In this document: piece by piece, positions 15,694-24,404 of the stretch
How the letters are laid out: each line of letters opens with the position of its first letter
Numbering within the stretch: the first letter of the stretch is position 1
Assembly: GCA_964230195.1 (NCBI GenBank)
Contig: CAXRGH010000056.1
Span: 1-25,997, forward strand
DNA length: 25,997 bases
Origin: CAXRGH01 sp964230195
Lineage (GTDB): Bacteria; Pseudomonadota; Gammaproteobacteria; Enterobacterales; Alteromonadaceae
Reading direction: 5' to 3'
Made by a program: the position numbers and the translations under genes
Notes under the pieces: generated by a model
What the model saw: the letters and a program-made list of their open reading frames with translations, nothing else
Told to the model about the DNA's origin: nothing
Database searches by the model: none

Positions 15694-15715
15694 AAACTGA
15701 CCGGTGGTCAGTTTT
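15694..15715. repeat. 9-bp inverted repeat at the amidohydrolase stop (terminator or operator-like)
   Basis: AAACTGACC (15694-15702), gap GGT, then GGTCAGTTT (15706-15714) is a perfect inverted repeat. Read on the plus strand it ends in TTTT and would be a second, backup terminator. The amidohydrolase TGA lies inside the right arm. The symmetry also resembles a TetR-family operator, but there is no promoter next to it. Confidence 0.6.
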
Positions 15716-16589
15716 GAAAATAGAGTTTTTTGGGGTTTTCATAAACACACTTTTCAAGCAGTTCATCGCTGAAATCCATTGAAGCCATTTTTTGCCAAAA
15801 AACAGAATAATGATCGCTTAGCAAACAAAGGGGAAAATTGCTGGCAAAAATCAATCTGTCCGATGAAATATGCTCAAGAAAAGTTGAGATTAAGCGTGTA
15901 ACGTCTTCGATCTCCCATTTTCGACAATGACTATCGTGCATCTCCCACCCAGATGCTTTAATAAAGATGTTTTTACAGCCGCTTATTTTCTCAAGAAAAA
16001 CCCGTATCTCATGCCAATTATTTAAGCCAGTGGAAAATAAAAAGCCGAAATGATCAATGACAATGGTAAGTTTAGGCAATGCCAATGCAATCTCGACTAA
16101 TAAATCGAGTGCTTCAACGTCATTACCATATAACTGGGTCTCAAATAGCAAATGCGCCTCTGCAAGCTGTTCTAAATTAGTGCGCGCATGTTGCATTTTC
16201 AATATTGAAGCGGCGGACTGATCAAGAATATGTCTGATCCCTACCACCGATTCGTATGTGCTAAGCATTGCCAATTGTTCAAAAAATTTCGCAGGTTTTA
16301 AGCTAATATCACCACCCGCCACTATTTTCATTGGCACCGTCAGATTAGGTTCAACCTCACGTTGCAACCAATGAACCTCAGCCATAGGTTCGAGGTTATT
16401 GAAACCTGCTTCGATATGAACAATGCCCGATAATTCAAAATCTTTATCGAGTTTAAGGTCTTGGGCAGAAAAACAACGACGCAATGTGTCTTTGTCCGGC
16501 CAATGTGGCGGATTGTTGAGAGATAGCCAGTGATAATCGCCTTGTTCTAGATCCCAAAAATGAAGATGGCTATCAATAATTCTCTGCAT
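15708..16589 (-). CDS. amidohydrolase family protein (COG3618, lactonase-like)
   Basis: This 293-aa TIM-barrel hydrolase is of the amidohydrolase_2/COG3618 group, which includes L-fuconolactonase and related sugar-lactone hydrolases. Visible are DSHLHFWD with the metal-type HxH (H8, H10), the G/D-rich barrel strand VVGIRHIL, TIVIDHFG, NIFIKASGWE, IFASNFPLC (the usual SDWP/SNFP site) and the C-terminal ENPKKLYF. The length is complete. The start ATG 16589 has AGGAT 6 nt upstream. It faces the dehydratase gene tail-to-tail. Lactone hydrolysis would deliver a sugar acid to that dehydratase, which is the reason for the lactonase-like suggestion, but dicarboxylate or decarboxylase activities also occur in this superfamily. 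No signal peptide is seen, so it is presumably cytoplasmic. Confidence 0.85.
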   Translation of the reverse strand: MQRIIDSHLHFWDLEQGDYHWLSLNNPPHWPDKDTLRRCFSAQDLKLDKDFELSGIVHIEAGFNNLEPMAEVHWLQREVEPNLTVPMKIVAGGDISLKPAKFFEQLAMLSTYESVVGIRHILDQSAASILKMQHARTNLEQLAEAHLLFETQLYGNDVEALDLLVEIALALPKLTIVIDHFGFLFSTGLNNWHEIRVFLEKISGCKNIFIKASGWEMHDSHCRKWEIEDVTRLISTFLEHISSDRLIFASNFPLCLLSDHYSVFWQKMASMDFSDELLEKCVYENPKKLYFQN

Positions 16590-16789
16590 TTTAGATCCTG
16601 TCGCTGTGGTATCCGATTCAGTATACCCAAGCTTTTGCCAGATCCAAGTCTTCAGGATTCATTTGTATTTTTTGCGCAAGGGTTCACTTCCGCCAGCCGA
16701 TCCTTGTTCTTGGTGATTCTGGTCCTGATCCTGTTCAAAAGGTTTTCACTATAAGCTTTAGCATTAAAGTTCAAAAGAGGGGAAGTGAA
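16590..16789. other. divergent intergenic region, amidohydrolase / CHRD lipoprotein
   Basis: This 200-bp spacer separates divergent genes. The plus strand has a TATAAG (16750-16755) without a convincing -35, and GAGGGGAA just before the CHRD start. Several copies of the short motif GATCC(T) occur (in both orientations) but are not regular enough to call a repeat. No small ORF or RNA is evident. Confidence 0.4.
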
Positions 16790-18013
16790 ATGAATACATG
16801 GAGTCGACTGCTATGCAGTTTGTACATTGCATCTATGGCTACACTAGTCGGATGCGGCGGTGGTGATAGCTCTGATTCAATGGATGATACTTATGGTTCG
16901 ACAAATTCCACCACAACGCAAGCGCCGTTTGAGACAACAGAATCATATGCGGTGGCATTGACCGCAAAACAACAGGTCCCTAGTTTTGGATTTGATATGT
17001 CAACAACCGCAACCTTGGAAATTGATCGGAATAACAATCAAGTCCGAGGCACTATTGACGTTGAGAATCTGAGTAATGTCACAATGGGGCATCTTCACTA
17101 CGGCAGTGTTGGCCAAAACGGTGCCGTTCTTCTCGTCTTCGAGTCAGACGGATATGGTAATCTCACACTTCCGGCAACCATGGTTACAGAGTCAGTTATC
17201 ACTGCCATCGTCTCTGGCGAAACTCACCTTAATATACACACCACGGATTATCCCTCCGGGCTTTTAAGAGGACAGGTTTTGCCTACAACGTCGGCTGTGT
17301 TTGTGGTTTCAGTGAATAACCGACAGGAAGTACCTCGGACTACTGAAACAGGGACGGGGACTGGATACTTACGGTACGATACCGCAGGTGTTCTTGAGGC
17401 CCGCCTCATTATTGATGGGATCAGTGACGTCAATGCAGTTCATATTCATAAAGGTGCTGTAGGGTTAAATGACGACGTTCAGATTGCACTCATTGCCGAT
17501 CCCGACAATAGTTCTGGATGGAAAGTGGAAGACGGGTATGTAGCGTCTAGCGAACTAGCTTCGCTGTTGGCTAATGGTGAACTCTATTTCAACGTACACA
17601 CATTGACAGACCCCAACGGCGGTATTCGTGGTCAAATTATTTCTGAGGACATGGTGATCGTGACCTTTGGCCTCTCGGGCGATCAAGAGGTTCCCTCGGT
17701 AACAACAGAGGCCTCTGGTGCAGGATACGCGTTGGTCAATACCGAAACAGGGGCTTTGACCTTGACCGTTGTAACAAATAATCTAGATGACGCCAATATG
17801 GCGCACATACACACAGGTGCTCGGGGCGAAAATGGTGGCGTTTTAGTTGCGTTGGAACAAGATGAAAACAACGCATCAAGGTGGCGTCTGCCAGATGACA
17901 CCATGCTTGATACCGATACTCTGGCATTATTGTTAAGTGGCGGACATTACATTAATGTCCACAGTGACACCTTTCCGAGTGGCGCTATCCGAGGTCAAAT
18001 CACCTCGGATTAA
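16790..18013 (+). CDS. lipoprotein with three CHRD domains
   Basis: This 407-aa predicted lipoprotein has an N-terminal signal (SRLLCSLYIASMATLVGC) with lipobox LVGC, giving lipid-modified C22. The residue at +2 is Gly, not Asp, so outer-membrane sorting is expected. A short S/T/D-rich linker (23-50) is followed by three CHRD domains of about 120 residues (about 52-165, 168-285, 290-407). Each carries an HxH pair (H101/H103, H218/H220, H339/H341) and ends with an N(I/V)H...G(x)(I/L)RGQ motif (around 149-162, 269-282, 390-403). CHRD domains occur in chordin and in many bacterial surface proteins; the bacterial role is unknown. The ribosome-binding site GAGGGGAA is strong. The stop codon overlaps the ilvA stop. 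Confidence 0.9.
   Translation: MNTWSRLLCSLYIASMATLVGCGGGDSSDSMDDTYGSTNSTTTQAPFETTESYAVALTAKQQVPSFGFDMSTTATLEIDRNNNQVRGTIDVENLSNVTMGHLHYGSVGQNGAVLLVFESDGYGNLTLPATMVTESVITAIVSGETHLNIHTTDYPSGLLRGQVLPTTSAVFVVSVNNRQEVPRTTETGTGTGYLRYDTAGVLEARLIIDGISDVNAVHIHKGAVGLNDDVQIALIADPDNSSGWKVEDGYVASSELASLLANGELYFNVHTLTDPNGGIRGQIISEDMVIVTFGLSGDQEVPSVTTEASGAGYALVNTETGALTLTVVTNNLDDANMAHIHTGARGENGGVLVALEQDENNASRWRLPDDTMLDTDTLALLLSGGHYINVHSDTFPSGAIRGQITSD
17942..18010. repeat. two perfect inverted repeats at the convergent CHRD/ilvA ends
   Basis: GGACATTA-cat-TAATGTCC (17942-17960) and ATCCGAGGT-N6-ACCTCGGAT (17987-18010) lie in the last coding bases of the CHRD gene. They are immediately 3' of the ilvA stop on the other strand. 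Neither has a T tract, so they are not classical terminators, but they would form stable hairpins at the 3' end of either mRNA. Confidence 0.55.
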
Positions 18014-19563
18014 TGGTCAAAAACACCGTTTACATCGGATAAGAAAAAGCGATAGGCTGGGTTATGAGTCTCTTCTTGATATTGGTAACCCAGCTGTTTC
18101 AGATGGGACTCAAAGGCTTCTTCATCCGATGGGTTTACTTCAAAACCAGCAAGCACAAGGCCCTCAGCAGCGCCGTGATTACGGTAATGGAACAAGGTAA
18201 TGTTCCAAGTTTCACCCAAAGTTTTCAAGAACGTCATCAACGCACCTGGATATTCTGGGAATTCAAACGAAAACAGGCGTTCATTCGCTAGCTCAGAAGG
18301 TCTTCCGCCAACCATGTAACGCACGTGCAACTTCGCCATTTCATTTTGCGACAAGTCAAACGAGGGATATCCTGCGTTTTCCAAGGTTTCCGTTAATCTG
18401 TCAAACTCTTCTCGTCCACCGCGTAAACGTGTACCAACAAAAATATGAGCTTCTTTGTCAGAGGCGTAACGGTAATTAAATTCAGTGATGGCACGTCCAC
18501 CTAATGCTTCACAGAAATCTTTAAAGGCACCTTTTCTTTCCGGGATCTTAGCGGCAAAAACGGCTTCTTTCTGCTCTCCCAGTTCACATCGCTCTGACAC
18601 ATAGCGCAAAGTATGAAAATTAATATTGGCACCACACAAAATACCGCCGAGATTTTGCCCAGTGATACCACGCTCTTGTGTGTACTTACGTATTCCGGCC
18701 ACAGACAATGCACCAGCAGGCTCTGCAATGACCCGAGTGTCGTCAAAAATATCTTTGATGGCAGCACAGATTTCATCTGAATTGACGGTAATCACCTCGT
18801 CAATATATTGCTGACATAAACGAAACGTTTCGTCGCCCATGATTTTAACTGCAACACCATCGGCAAAAATACCAACACTATCCAGCGGTACGGGTTTACC
18901 AGCATTCAAAGCAGCTTGCAGACACGCTGACTCTTCAGCCTCTACCGCAACCAATTTTATCTCAGGTTTTAATTGTTTAAGGTAAGCGCCAATACCGGCA
19001 GCCAATCCACCTCCGCCCACAGCCACAAAAACCACATCAAGATTTGGATTCTGTTCAAGCATCTCTTTCGCGATGGTACCTTGACCTGCAATCACATCAG
19101 GATCATCAAACGGTGGGATCTCAGTGTAGCCTTGTGCTTTCGCCATTGACTGACAGGCTTCTTTGGCTTCATCAAAACTTTTGCCCACAAGAGCAACTGT
19201 GACATAGTCCCCACCAAAGGCTTTGACTGCCTCAACTTTGATATCCGGTGTTGTTTCCGGCATGACTATCACCGCATGGATTTGGCGTTTACGCGCGGAA
19301 TAAGCCACTCCTTGAGCATGGTTACCAGCAGATGCTGCAATGACGCCAGCGTCGAGTTGCTCTTGGCTCAGTTGCGCAATGCGATTGTATGCACCACGTA
19401 ACTTGAAAGATTTAACCGGTTGCTGATCTTCTCGTTTTAACCAAACTTGGTTACCAACGTTAGATGAGAACCGTGACAAAAAGTTAAAATCCGATGCCAC
19501 CGCAACATCATAAACCGGTGACAGCAATATTTTCTTTAAGTAATCTCTCGCTGACGTTGCCAT
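18010..19563 (-). CDS. ilvA: biosynthetic threonine deaminase IlvA
   Basis: This 517-aa PLP enzyme converts threonine to 2-oxobutyrate, the committed step to isoleucine. The catalytic domain (about 1-325) has KREDQQPVKSFKLRGAYN with the PLP lysine K54, SAGNHAQGVA, and the phosphate-binding VGGGGLAAGI. The C-terminal half (about 330-517) contains two ACT-like regulatory domains (FPERKGA-type segments IPERKGAFKDFC and FPEYPGALMTF), so it is the allosteric, isoleucine-inhibited biosynthetic form, not the short catabolic TdcB. The ATG follows the ilvD stop directly (TAAATG), with GGAG inside the ilvD end. It is the last gene of the ilv operon; its TAA and that of the convergent CHRD gene share TTAA at 18010-18013. 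Confidence 0.97.
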   Translation of the reverse strand: MATSARDYLKKILLSPVYDVAVASDFNFLSRFSSNVGNQVWLKREDQQPVKSFKLRGAYNRIAQLSQEQLDAGVIAASAGNHAQGVAYSARKRQIHAVIVMPETTPDIKVEAVKAFGGDYVTVALVGKSFDEAKEACQSMAKAQGYTEIPPFDDPDVIAGQGTIAKEMLEQNPNLDVVFVAVGGGGLAAGIGAYLKQLKPEIKLVAVEAEESACLQAALNAGKPVPLDSVGIFADGVAVKIMGDETFRLCQQYIDEVITVNSDEICAAIKDIFDDTRVIAEPAGALSVAGIRKYTQERGITGQNLGGILCGANINFHTLRYVSERCELGEQKEAVFAAKIPERKGAFKDFCEALGGRAITEFNYRYASDKEAHIFVGTRLRGGREEFDRLTETLENAGYPSFDLSQNEMAKLHVRYMVGGRPSELANERLFSFEFPEYPGALMTFLKTLGETWNITLFHYRNHGAAEGLVLAGFEVNPSDEEAFESHLKQLGYQYQEETHNPAYRFFLSDVNGVFDH

Positions 19564-21414
19564 TTATTTCTCCAGCATTGATTTATCACGCACAGCGCCT
19601 TTATCAGCGCTGGTAGCAAAGTGGGCGAATGTCTTCAAAGCGAATGACACTTTACGCTGACGAGGCGCCGCTGGAGCCCACGGATTTTCGCGTTTCTCCA
19701 TCGCTTCACGACGTGCTGAAAGAACGTCTTCAGAAACATTAAGAGAAATCGAACGATTAGGGATATCGATCACAACTTCGTCGCCTGTCTCAACAAGGGC
19801 GATTACCCCTCCAGAAGCCGCTTCCGGTGATACGTGACCAATAGACAAACCTGAAGTACCACCCGAGAAGCGTCCATCAGTTAACAGTGCACACGATTTA
19901 CCTAACCCTTTAGACTTCAAATACGACGTTGGGTACAGCATCTCCTGCATCCCAGGTCCACCTTTTGGCCCTTCATAACGAATAATGACCACTTCACCAG
20001 CTTGAACTTCATCACCTAATATACCCGCCACAGCGGCATCTTGACTCTCATAAATGCGTGCTGGTCCTGTGAAACTGAGTATTGATTCATCAACACCTGC
20101 TGTTTTCACAATACAGCCGTTTTCTGCAATATTACCACTTAGGACAGCAAGACCACCCTCCTGACTAAAGGCATTTTCCATATTGCGAATACACCCATCA
20201 GCACGGTCAGTATCCGCCGTTGGATAACGACAATCTTGACTGAATGCTTTCGTGGTTCGGATCCCCGCCGGGCCAGCTTTATAGAATTCCAGCGCACTTT
20301 CGTTGGCAGGATTAATAATATCCCATTGACTGATCACGTCTGAAATACTGCCACCGAGAATGTGTGGCGAATCGCCATTTAACAATCCGCCGCGCTCGAG
20401 CTCAGCTAAAATACCCATGACGCCCCCAGCTCGGTGAACATCTTCCATATGGTATTTTTGAGTAGACGGAGCCACTTTACACAGTTGAGGAACTCGACGA
20501 GAAAGTGCGTCAATGTCACTCATATCAAAATCAATTTCTGCTTCTTGTGCAGCAGCGAGTAAATGCAATATTGTATTGGTTGAACCACCCATTGCGATAT
20601 CAAGACACATCGCATTTTCAAACGCTTTTACGTTGGCAATATTACGTGGCAATGCTGATTCATCATCATCACCGTAGTAACGCTTACATAAATCAACAAC
20701 CAACTCTCCCGCCTTCAAGAACAATTGTTCACGGTCAGCGTGGGTAGCCAACATTGACCCATTACCCGGTAAAGATAAACCAAGCGCTTCGGTTAGACAG
20801 TTCATGGAATTCGCGGTAAACATACCGGAACAAGAACCACAGGTTGGACATGCCGAACGTTCAATTTTATCCGAATCTTCATCAGATACATTCGGGTTAG
20901 CCGCCGCAACCATGGCATCAACCAAGTCTAATTTAATGATCTGATCCGACAATTTTGTTTTACCCGCTTCCATCGGACCACCCGACACAAAAACAACAGG
21001 TATATTCAGACGCATCGCTGCCATTAACATTCCGGGTGTTATCTTGTCGCAGTTTGAAATACAAACCAATGCATCGGCGCAGTGCGCATTCACCATATAT
21101 TCAACAGAGTCAGCAATAAGATCGCGCGAAGGTAAGCTATACAGCATGCCGTCATGTCCCATTGCAATACCATCATCCACGGCAATCGTGTTGAATTCTT
21201 TTGCAACGCCACCAGCGGCTTCGACACTGCGAGCGACCAACTGCCCCATATCTTTCAGATGCACGTGACCTGGCACAAATTGGGTGAACGAGTTAGCTAT
21301 GGCGATAATTGGCTTACCAAAATCGTTATCTTTCATTCCCGTTGCACGCCATAAGGCACGTGCGCCTGCCATATTACGCCCTTGGGTACTGGTTGCTGAT
21401 TTTAACTTTGGCAT
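19564..21414 (-). CDS. ilvD: dihydroxy-acid dehydratase IlvD
   Basis: This 616-aa iron-sulfur enzyme dehydrates 2,3-dihydroxy-isovalerate and -methylvalerate to the 2-oxo acids of valine and isoleucine. The length equals that of E. coli IlvD. Cluster-ligand positions are present: C122 in CISNCDKITPGM and C195 in CPTCGSCSGMFTANSMNCL, with N-terminal GRNMAGARALWRATG and the C-terminal DGRFSGGTSGLSIGHVSPEA block. AAGGA sits 7 nt before ATG 21414. ilvA follows with no gap. The 69-bp spacer to ilvE is the longest inside the operon and begins with an imperfect GCGG...CCGC hairpin (21464-21483) right after the ilvE stop. Confidence 0.98.
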   Translation of the reverse strand: MPKLKSATSTQGRNMAGARALWRATGMKDNDFGKPIIAIANSFTQFVPGHVHLKDMGQLVARSVEAAGGVAKEFNTIAVDDGIAMGHDGMLYSLPSRDLIADSVEYMVNAHCADALVCISNCDKITPGMLMAAMRLNIPVVFVSGGPMEAGKTKLSDQIIKLDLVDAMVAAANPNVSDEDSDKIERSACPTCGSCSGMFTANSMNCLTEALGLSLPGNGSMLATHADREQLFLKAGELVVDLCKRYYGDDDESALPRNIANVKAFENAMCLDIAMGGSTNTILHLLAAAQEAEIDFDMSDIDALSRRVPQLCKVAPSTQKYHMEDVHRAGGVMGILAELERGGLLNGDSPHILGGSISDVISQWDIINPANESALEFYKAGPAGIRTTKAFSQDCRYPTADTDRADGCIRNMENAFSQEGGLAVLSGNIAENGCIVKTAGVDESILSFTGPARIYESQDAAVAGILGDEVQAGEVVIIRYEGPKGGPGMQEMLYPTSYLKSKGLGKSCALLTDGRFSGGTSGLSIGHVSPEAASGGVIALVETGDEVVIDIPNRSISLNVSEDVLSARREAMEKRENPWAPAAPRQRKVSFALKTFAHFATSADKGAVRDKSMLEK

Positions 21415-21483
21415 GATTGGTTCCTTTACTTCTCTTTCTCTTCGCTGTTTATATCGTTAGGTGGCGGTAAAGCTGGTTGCCGC

Positions 21484-22416
21484 TTACTTATCAACCGGTG
21501 ATAACCAGCCCCATTTGTCTTCGGTTTTTCCGTTAAATAAACCAAAGAACATGTTTTGTACTTTCTCTGTGATTGGTCCGCGACTACCGTTACCAACAGC
21601 AATGCCATCAACACTGCGCACAGGTGTTACTTCTGCTGCGGTTCCGCACATCAAGATTTCATCTGCAAGATAGAGTGATTCTCTTGGGATATTTTCTTCT
21701 CTGATTTCATAGCCCATCTCAGACAACAAGGTCATCACAGTATCGCGGGTGATCCCAGGTAAAATAGCGGCTGTCTTTGGCGTTGTTGATACAATGCCGT
21801 TGCGAATAACAAACAAGTTTTCACCGGCACCTTCACTCACGTAGCCATTAACATCAAGGGCAATACCCTCACCGTAGCCATGACGACGAGCTTCCATAGA
21901 GATTAATTGAGACGATAAATAGTTACCACCTGCTTTAGCACCGGTTGGAATCGTGTTTGATGCTAATCGATTCCAAGAAGAAACACCTGCGTCTACGCCG
22001 TTACGAAGCGCTTCATCACCAAGATATGCACCCCAAGGGAATGCAGCAATAGTGACTTCTGTTTCTGTTCCAAAAGGAACCTGAAGACCCATACCAATAT
22101 CACCATAGAATGCGATAGGACGAATATACGCCGAGCGCAAACCATTCAAGCGAACAACATCTTTTGTTGCTTGACTGATCTCAGCTTGACTATAAGGGAT
22201 GGTCATTCTGTAAATTTTGGCAGAGTCAAACAGACGGCGCGTGTGCTCTTCAAGTCTGAAGATACAGGTGCCTTGATCAGGTGTATCGTATGCACGAACC
22301 CCCTCAAAAACCGATGATCCATAGTGAATTGCGTGCGCCATCACGTGAGTTGTTGCGCTTTCCCACGGGATCATCTCGCCATTATGCCAAATGTGATCTG
22401 CTAGTTTCTTAGACAT
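21484..22416 (-). CDS. ilvE: branched-chain amino acid aminotransferase IlvE
   Basis: This 310-aa fold-type IV PLP transaminase makes the last step to Ile, Val and Leu. It has HYGSSVFEGVRAY (31-43), IRPIAFYGDIGMGL, the PLP lysine K161 in PTGAKAGGNYLSS, EGAGENLFVI, and the phosphate-binding LPGITRDTV. AAGGAAA precedes ATG 22416, which is 12 bp after the ilvM stop. The frame is complete and the length normal for class I IlvE. Confidence 0.98.
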   Translation of the reverse strand: MSKKLADHIWHNGEMIPWESATTHVMAHAIHYGSSVFEGVRAYDTPDQGTCIFRLEEHTRRLFDSAKIYRMTIPYSQAEISQATKDVVRLNGLRSAYIRPIAFYGDIGMGLQVPFGTETEVTIAAFPWGAYLGDEALRNGVDAGVSSWNRLASNTIPTGAKAGGNYLSSQLISMEARRHGYGEGIALDVNGYVSEGAGENLFVIRNGIVSTTPKTAAILPGITRDTVMTLLSEMGYEIREENIPRESLYLADEILMCGTAAEVTPVRSVDGIAVGNGSRGPITEKVQNMFFGLFNGKTEDKWGWLSPVDK

Positions 22417-22428
22417 GTACTTTCCTTC

Positions 22429-22680
22429 CTACGCTGATTTTTTAAGCGATGATATCATTTCTGACGTCAATGACGTCACGTCATAAAGTTTGTTTAATTG
22501 TTGCATCAAGTTACGAATGCTAGTTTCGCTGAACACTGAGATTGTCATTGTATAATGATTTTGAGTTTCAGCTACGGTTATATCGGTGACCCTAAAGCCA
22601 CGATAACGAACCACTTGCAATACTTGCTCAATGGCCAGTGGTTCAAGACTAATTTCCAATGTTAACAGATATTGTGCCAT
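22429..22680 (-). CDS. ilvM: acetolactate synthase II small subunit IlvM
   Basis: This 83-aa single ACT-domain regulatory subunit partners with IlvG. It is the short IlvM type (E. coli 87 aa), not the longer IlvN or IlvH. The pattern YLLTLEISLEPLAIEQVLQVVRYRGFRV is a typical ACT beta-alpha start. The ATG abuts the ilvG stop (TAAATG), with GGAGGG inside the end of ilvG, so translation is coupled and gives balanced subunits. Confidence 0.94.
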   Translation of the reverse strand: MAQYLLTLEISLEPLAIEQVLQVVRYRGFRVTDITVAETQNHYTMTISVFSETSIRNLMQQLNKLYDVTSLTSEMISSLKKSA

Positions 22681-24339
22681 TTAGCCCTCCATCATCTCAT
22701 GATTTGCGGTATTTGGCGGTACAATAGGCCAAACGTTGTCGCGATGATCCAAGCGTACATGCAATAAAAACGGGCCATCATGAGAAAGCATTTCATTTAT
22801 CGCCGACTGCACTTGGTGTTGTTGTGTAATTTGAGAGGACGCAATGCCGAATGCAGTTGCGACCTCGGCAAATGCTGGGTTGTCTGACAAGTCAGTTTCA
22901 CTGTACCGCTCTTCATGGAAAAGCTCCTGCCATTGTTTCACCATTCCTAGACGTTGGTTGTCGAGCACTACAACCTTGACGGCTATGCCATAGCGCTTCA
23001 AAGTGGCTAATTCCTGGATATTCATCATAAAAGAGCCGTCTCCACAGACAGCGACAACGGTATTCTCAGGACGCGCGACTTTGGCACCGATTGCTGCAGG
23101 TAAACCAAACCCCATCGTTCCTAAACCTCCACTAGACAAGTGGTTGTATGGGTGACCAAACTGAATGTGTTGAGCAACCCACATTTGATGCTGCCCAACA
23201 TCACAAGTGACTGCGTCTGACAGTGACATCTTGTCACTCAATTGGCGCAAAAATACGGGTGCTGAAATATCGGCTTTTGGAGAATAATCATAAGCTTTAG
23301 CGACTTTATGAGTACTGACTTTATCGCGCCATTGAGCGTAATTTCCAGTAGCATTTAAAAGCGGTAACAGATGCTTCAAAGGTGCCGTGGTTGAGTGGAT
23401 ACTCGCGCGACGCTTATCAATTTCAGCTGGGTCTATATCCAAGTGTATGACTTTTGCGTGTGGTGCAAATTCATCTAATTTACCGGTAGCGCGATCATCA
23501 AGACGCGCACCGATCACCAGTAACACATCACAAGTCTGCACCGCATGGTTCGCTGCACTTAATCCATGCATTCCGAGCATTCCAAGATTCAGTGGATAAT
23601 TCGGTAATACTGAACCCAACCCTTTTAACGTACTCACCACAGGTAATGACGTACGCTCAACAAAGGCTCTAAAACAATCAATAGCTTCAGCCATGGCAAT
23701 GCCGCCACCGGCATAAATTAGCGGCTTCTCAGCCTCTGACAAGAGTTGATTAATGTTTGCGACTGCCTCCGTTATATCATCATCTAATGGCGCATCGTCT
23801 ATCACTGCTTGAACACATTGAGGTGGCGACCATTCAACGCCATCCATCATAAGAATATCTTTGGGAATATCGATCAATACCGGACCTGGCCTGCCACTTT
23901 GAGCAATTTCAAATGCTTGATGAAGTTTTGGGAGCAGTTCTTCAGGCGTGCCCACTTGTAAACAATGCTTAGTGACACTGATAGACAAACCAACAACATC
24001 AACTTCTTGAAACGCATCGGATCCCATCGCAGGTCTTGCCACTTGCCCAGTGATCATGACGAGTGGTACCGAATCTAATTTCGCATCCGCTAATACGGTA
24101 ATCACATTGGTGGCGCCAGGACCGGAAGTCGCGATACAGACGCCTGTCTTACCTGTTGCGCGAGCATAACCAATGGCGGCAAACCCTGCCCCTTGTTCAT
24201 GACGAGAAAGATAATGCGTTAGATCAAAATCAAGCATGGCATCATACAGCGGCATGATTGCTCCCCCCGGATAGCCAAACACGGAATCCGTCTGTTGATA
24301 CTTGATTAAATAATCTAAAACGCACGAGGCACCATTCAT
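22681..24339 (-). CDS. ilvG: acetolactate synthase II large subunit IlvG
   Basis: This 552-aa thiamine-diphosphate enzyme condenses two pyruvates, or pyruvate with 2-oxobutyrate. The N-terminal domain has GYPGGAIMPLYD and the catalytic Glu E48 in SRHEQGAGFAA. The central domain is FAD-binding (AGGGIAMAEA, LGMLGMHGLSAANHAV), and the C-terminal ThDP motif is CGDGSFMMNIQELATL...LDNQRLGMVKQWQ. The frame is intact, unlike the frameshifted ilvG of E. coli K-12, so this isozyme should be functional. GGGAG lies 6 nt before ATG 24339. It is preceded by an attenuated leader (ilvL), and is the first structural gene of ilvGMEDA. Confidence 0.98.
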   Translation of the reverse strand: MNGASCVLDYLIKYQQTDSVFGYPGGAIMPLYDAMLDFDLTHYLSRHEQGAGFAAIGYARATGKTGVCIATSGPGATNVITVLADAKLDSVPLVMITGQVARPAMGSDAFQEVDVVGLSISVTKHCLQVGTPEELLPKLHQAFEIAQSGRPGPVLIDIPKDILMMDGVEWSPPQCVQAVIDDAPLDDDITEAVANINQLLSEAEKPLIYAGGGIAMAEAIDCFRAFVERTSLPVVSTLKGLGSVLPNYPLNLGMLGMHGLSAANHAVQTCDVLLVIGARLDDRATGKLDEFAPHAKVIHLDIDPAEIDKRRASIHSTTAPLKHLLPLLNATGNYAQWRDKVSTHKVAKAYDYSPKADISAPVFLRQLSDKMSLSDAVTCDVGQHQMWVAQHIQFGHPYNHLSSGGLGTMGFGLPAAIGAKVARPENTVVAVCGDGSFMMNIQELATLKRYGIAVKVVVLDNQRLGMVKQWQELFHEERYSETDLSDNPAFAEVATAFGIASSQITQQHQVQSAINEMLSHDGPFLLHVRLDHRDNVWPIVPPNTANHEMMEG

Positions 24340-24370
24340 AACGGCTCCCTAATTCATCTTTTTTACATTC

Positions 24371-24404
24371 AAAAAAAAACCCCCAAACTTTTCAGTTCAG
24401 GGGT
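24371..24404 (-). terminator. ilv attenuator terminator
   Basis: On the minus strand the RNA has a 10-bp stem (right arm 24394-24403, left arm 24380-24389, with two G-U pairs) and a GAAA tetraloop (24390-24393). Nine U residues follow (A tract 24371-24379). It lies 31 bp upstream of the ilvG start and 23 bp after the leader-peptide stop, the standard place for an attenuator. Confidence 0.9.

Noticed and set aside
22681..24339. Possible ilvG frameshift as in E. coli K-12.
   Set aside because: The frame is continuous for 552 codons with all expected motifs.
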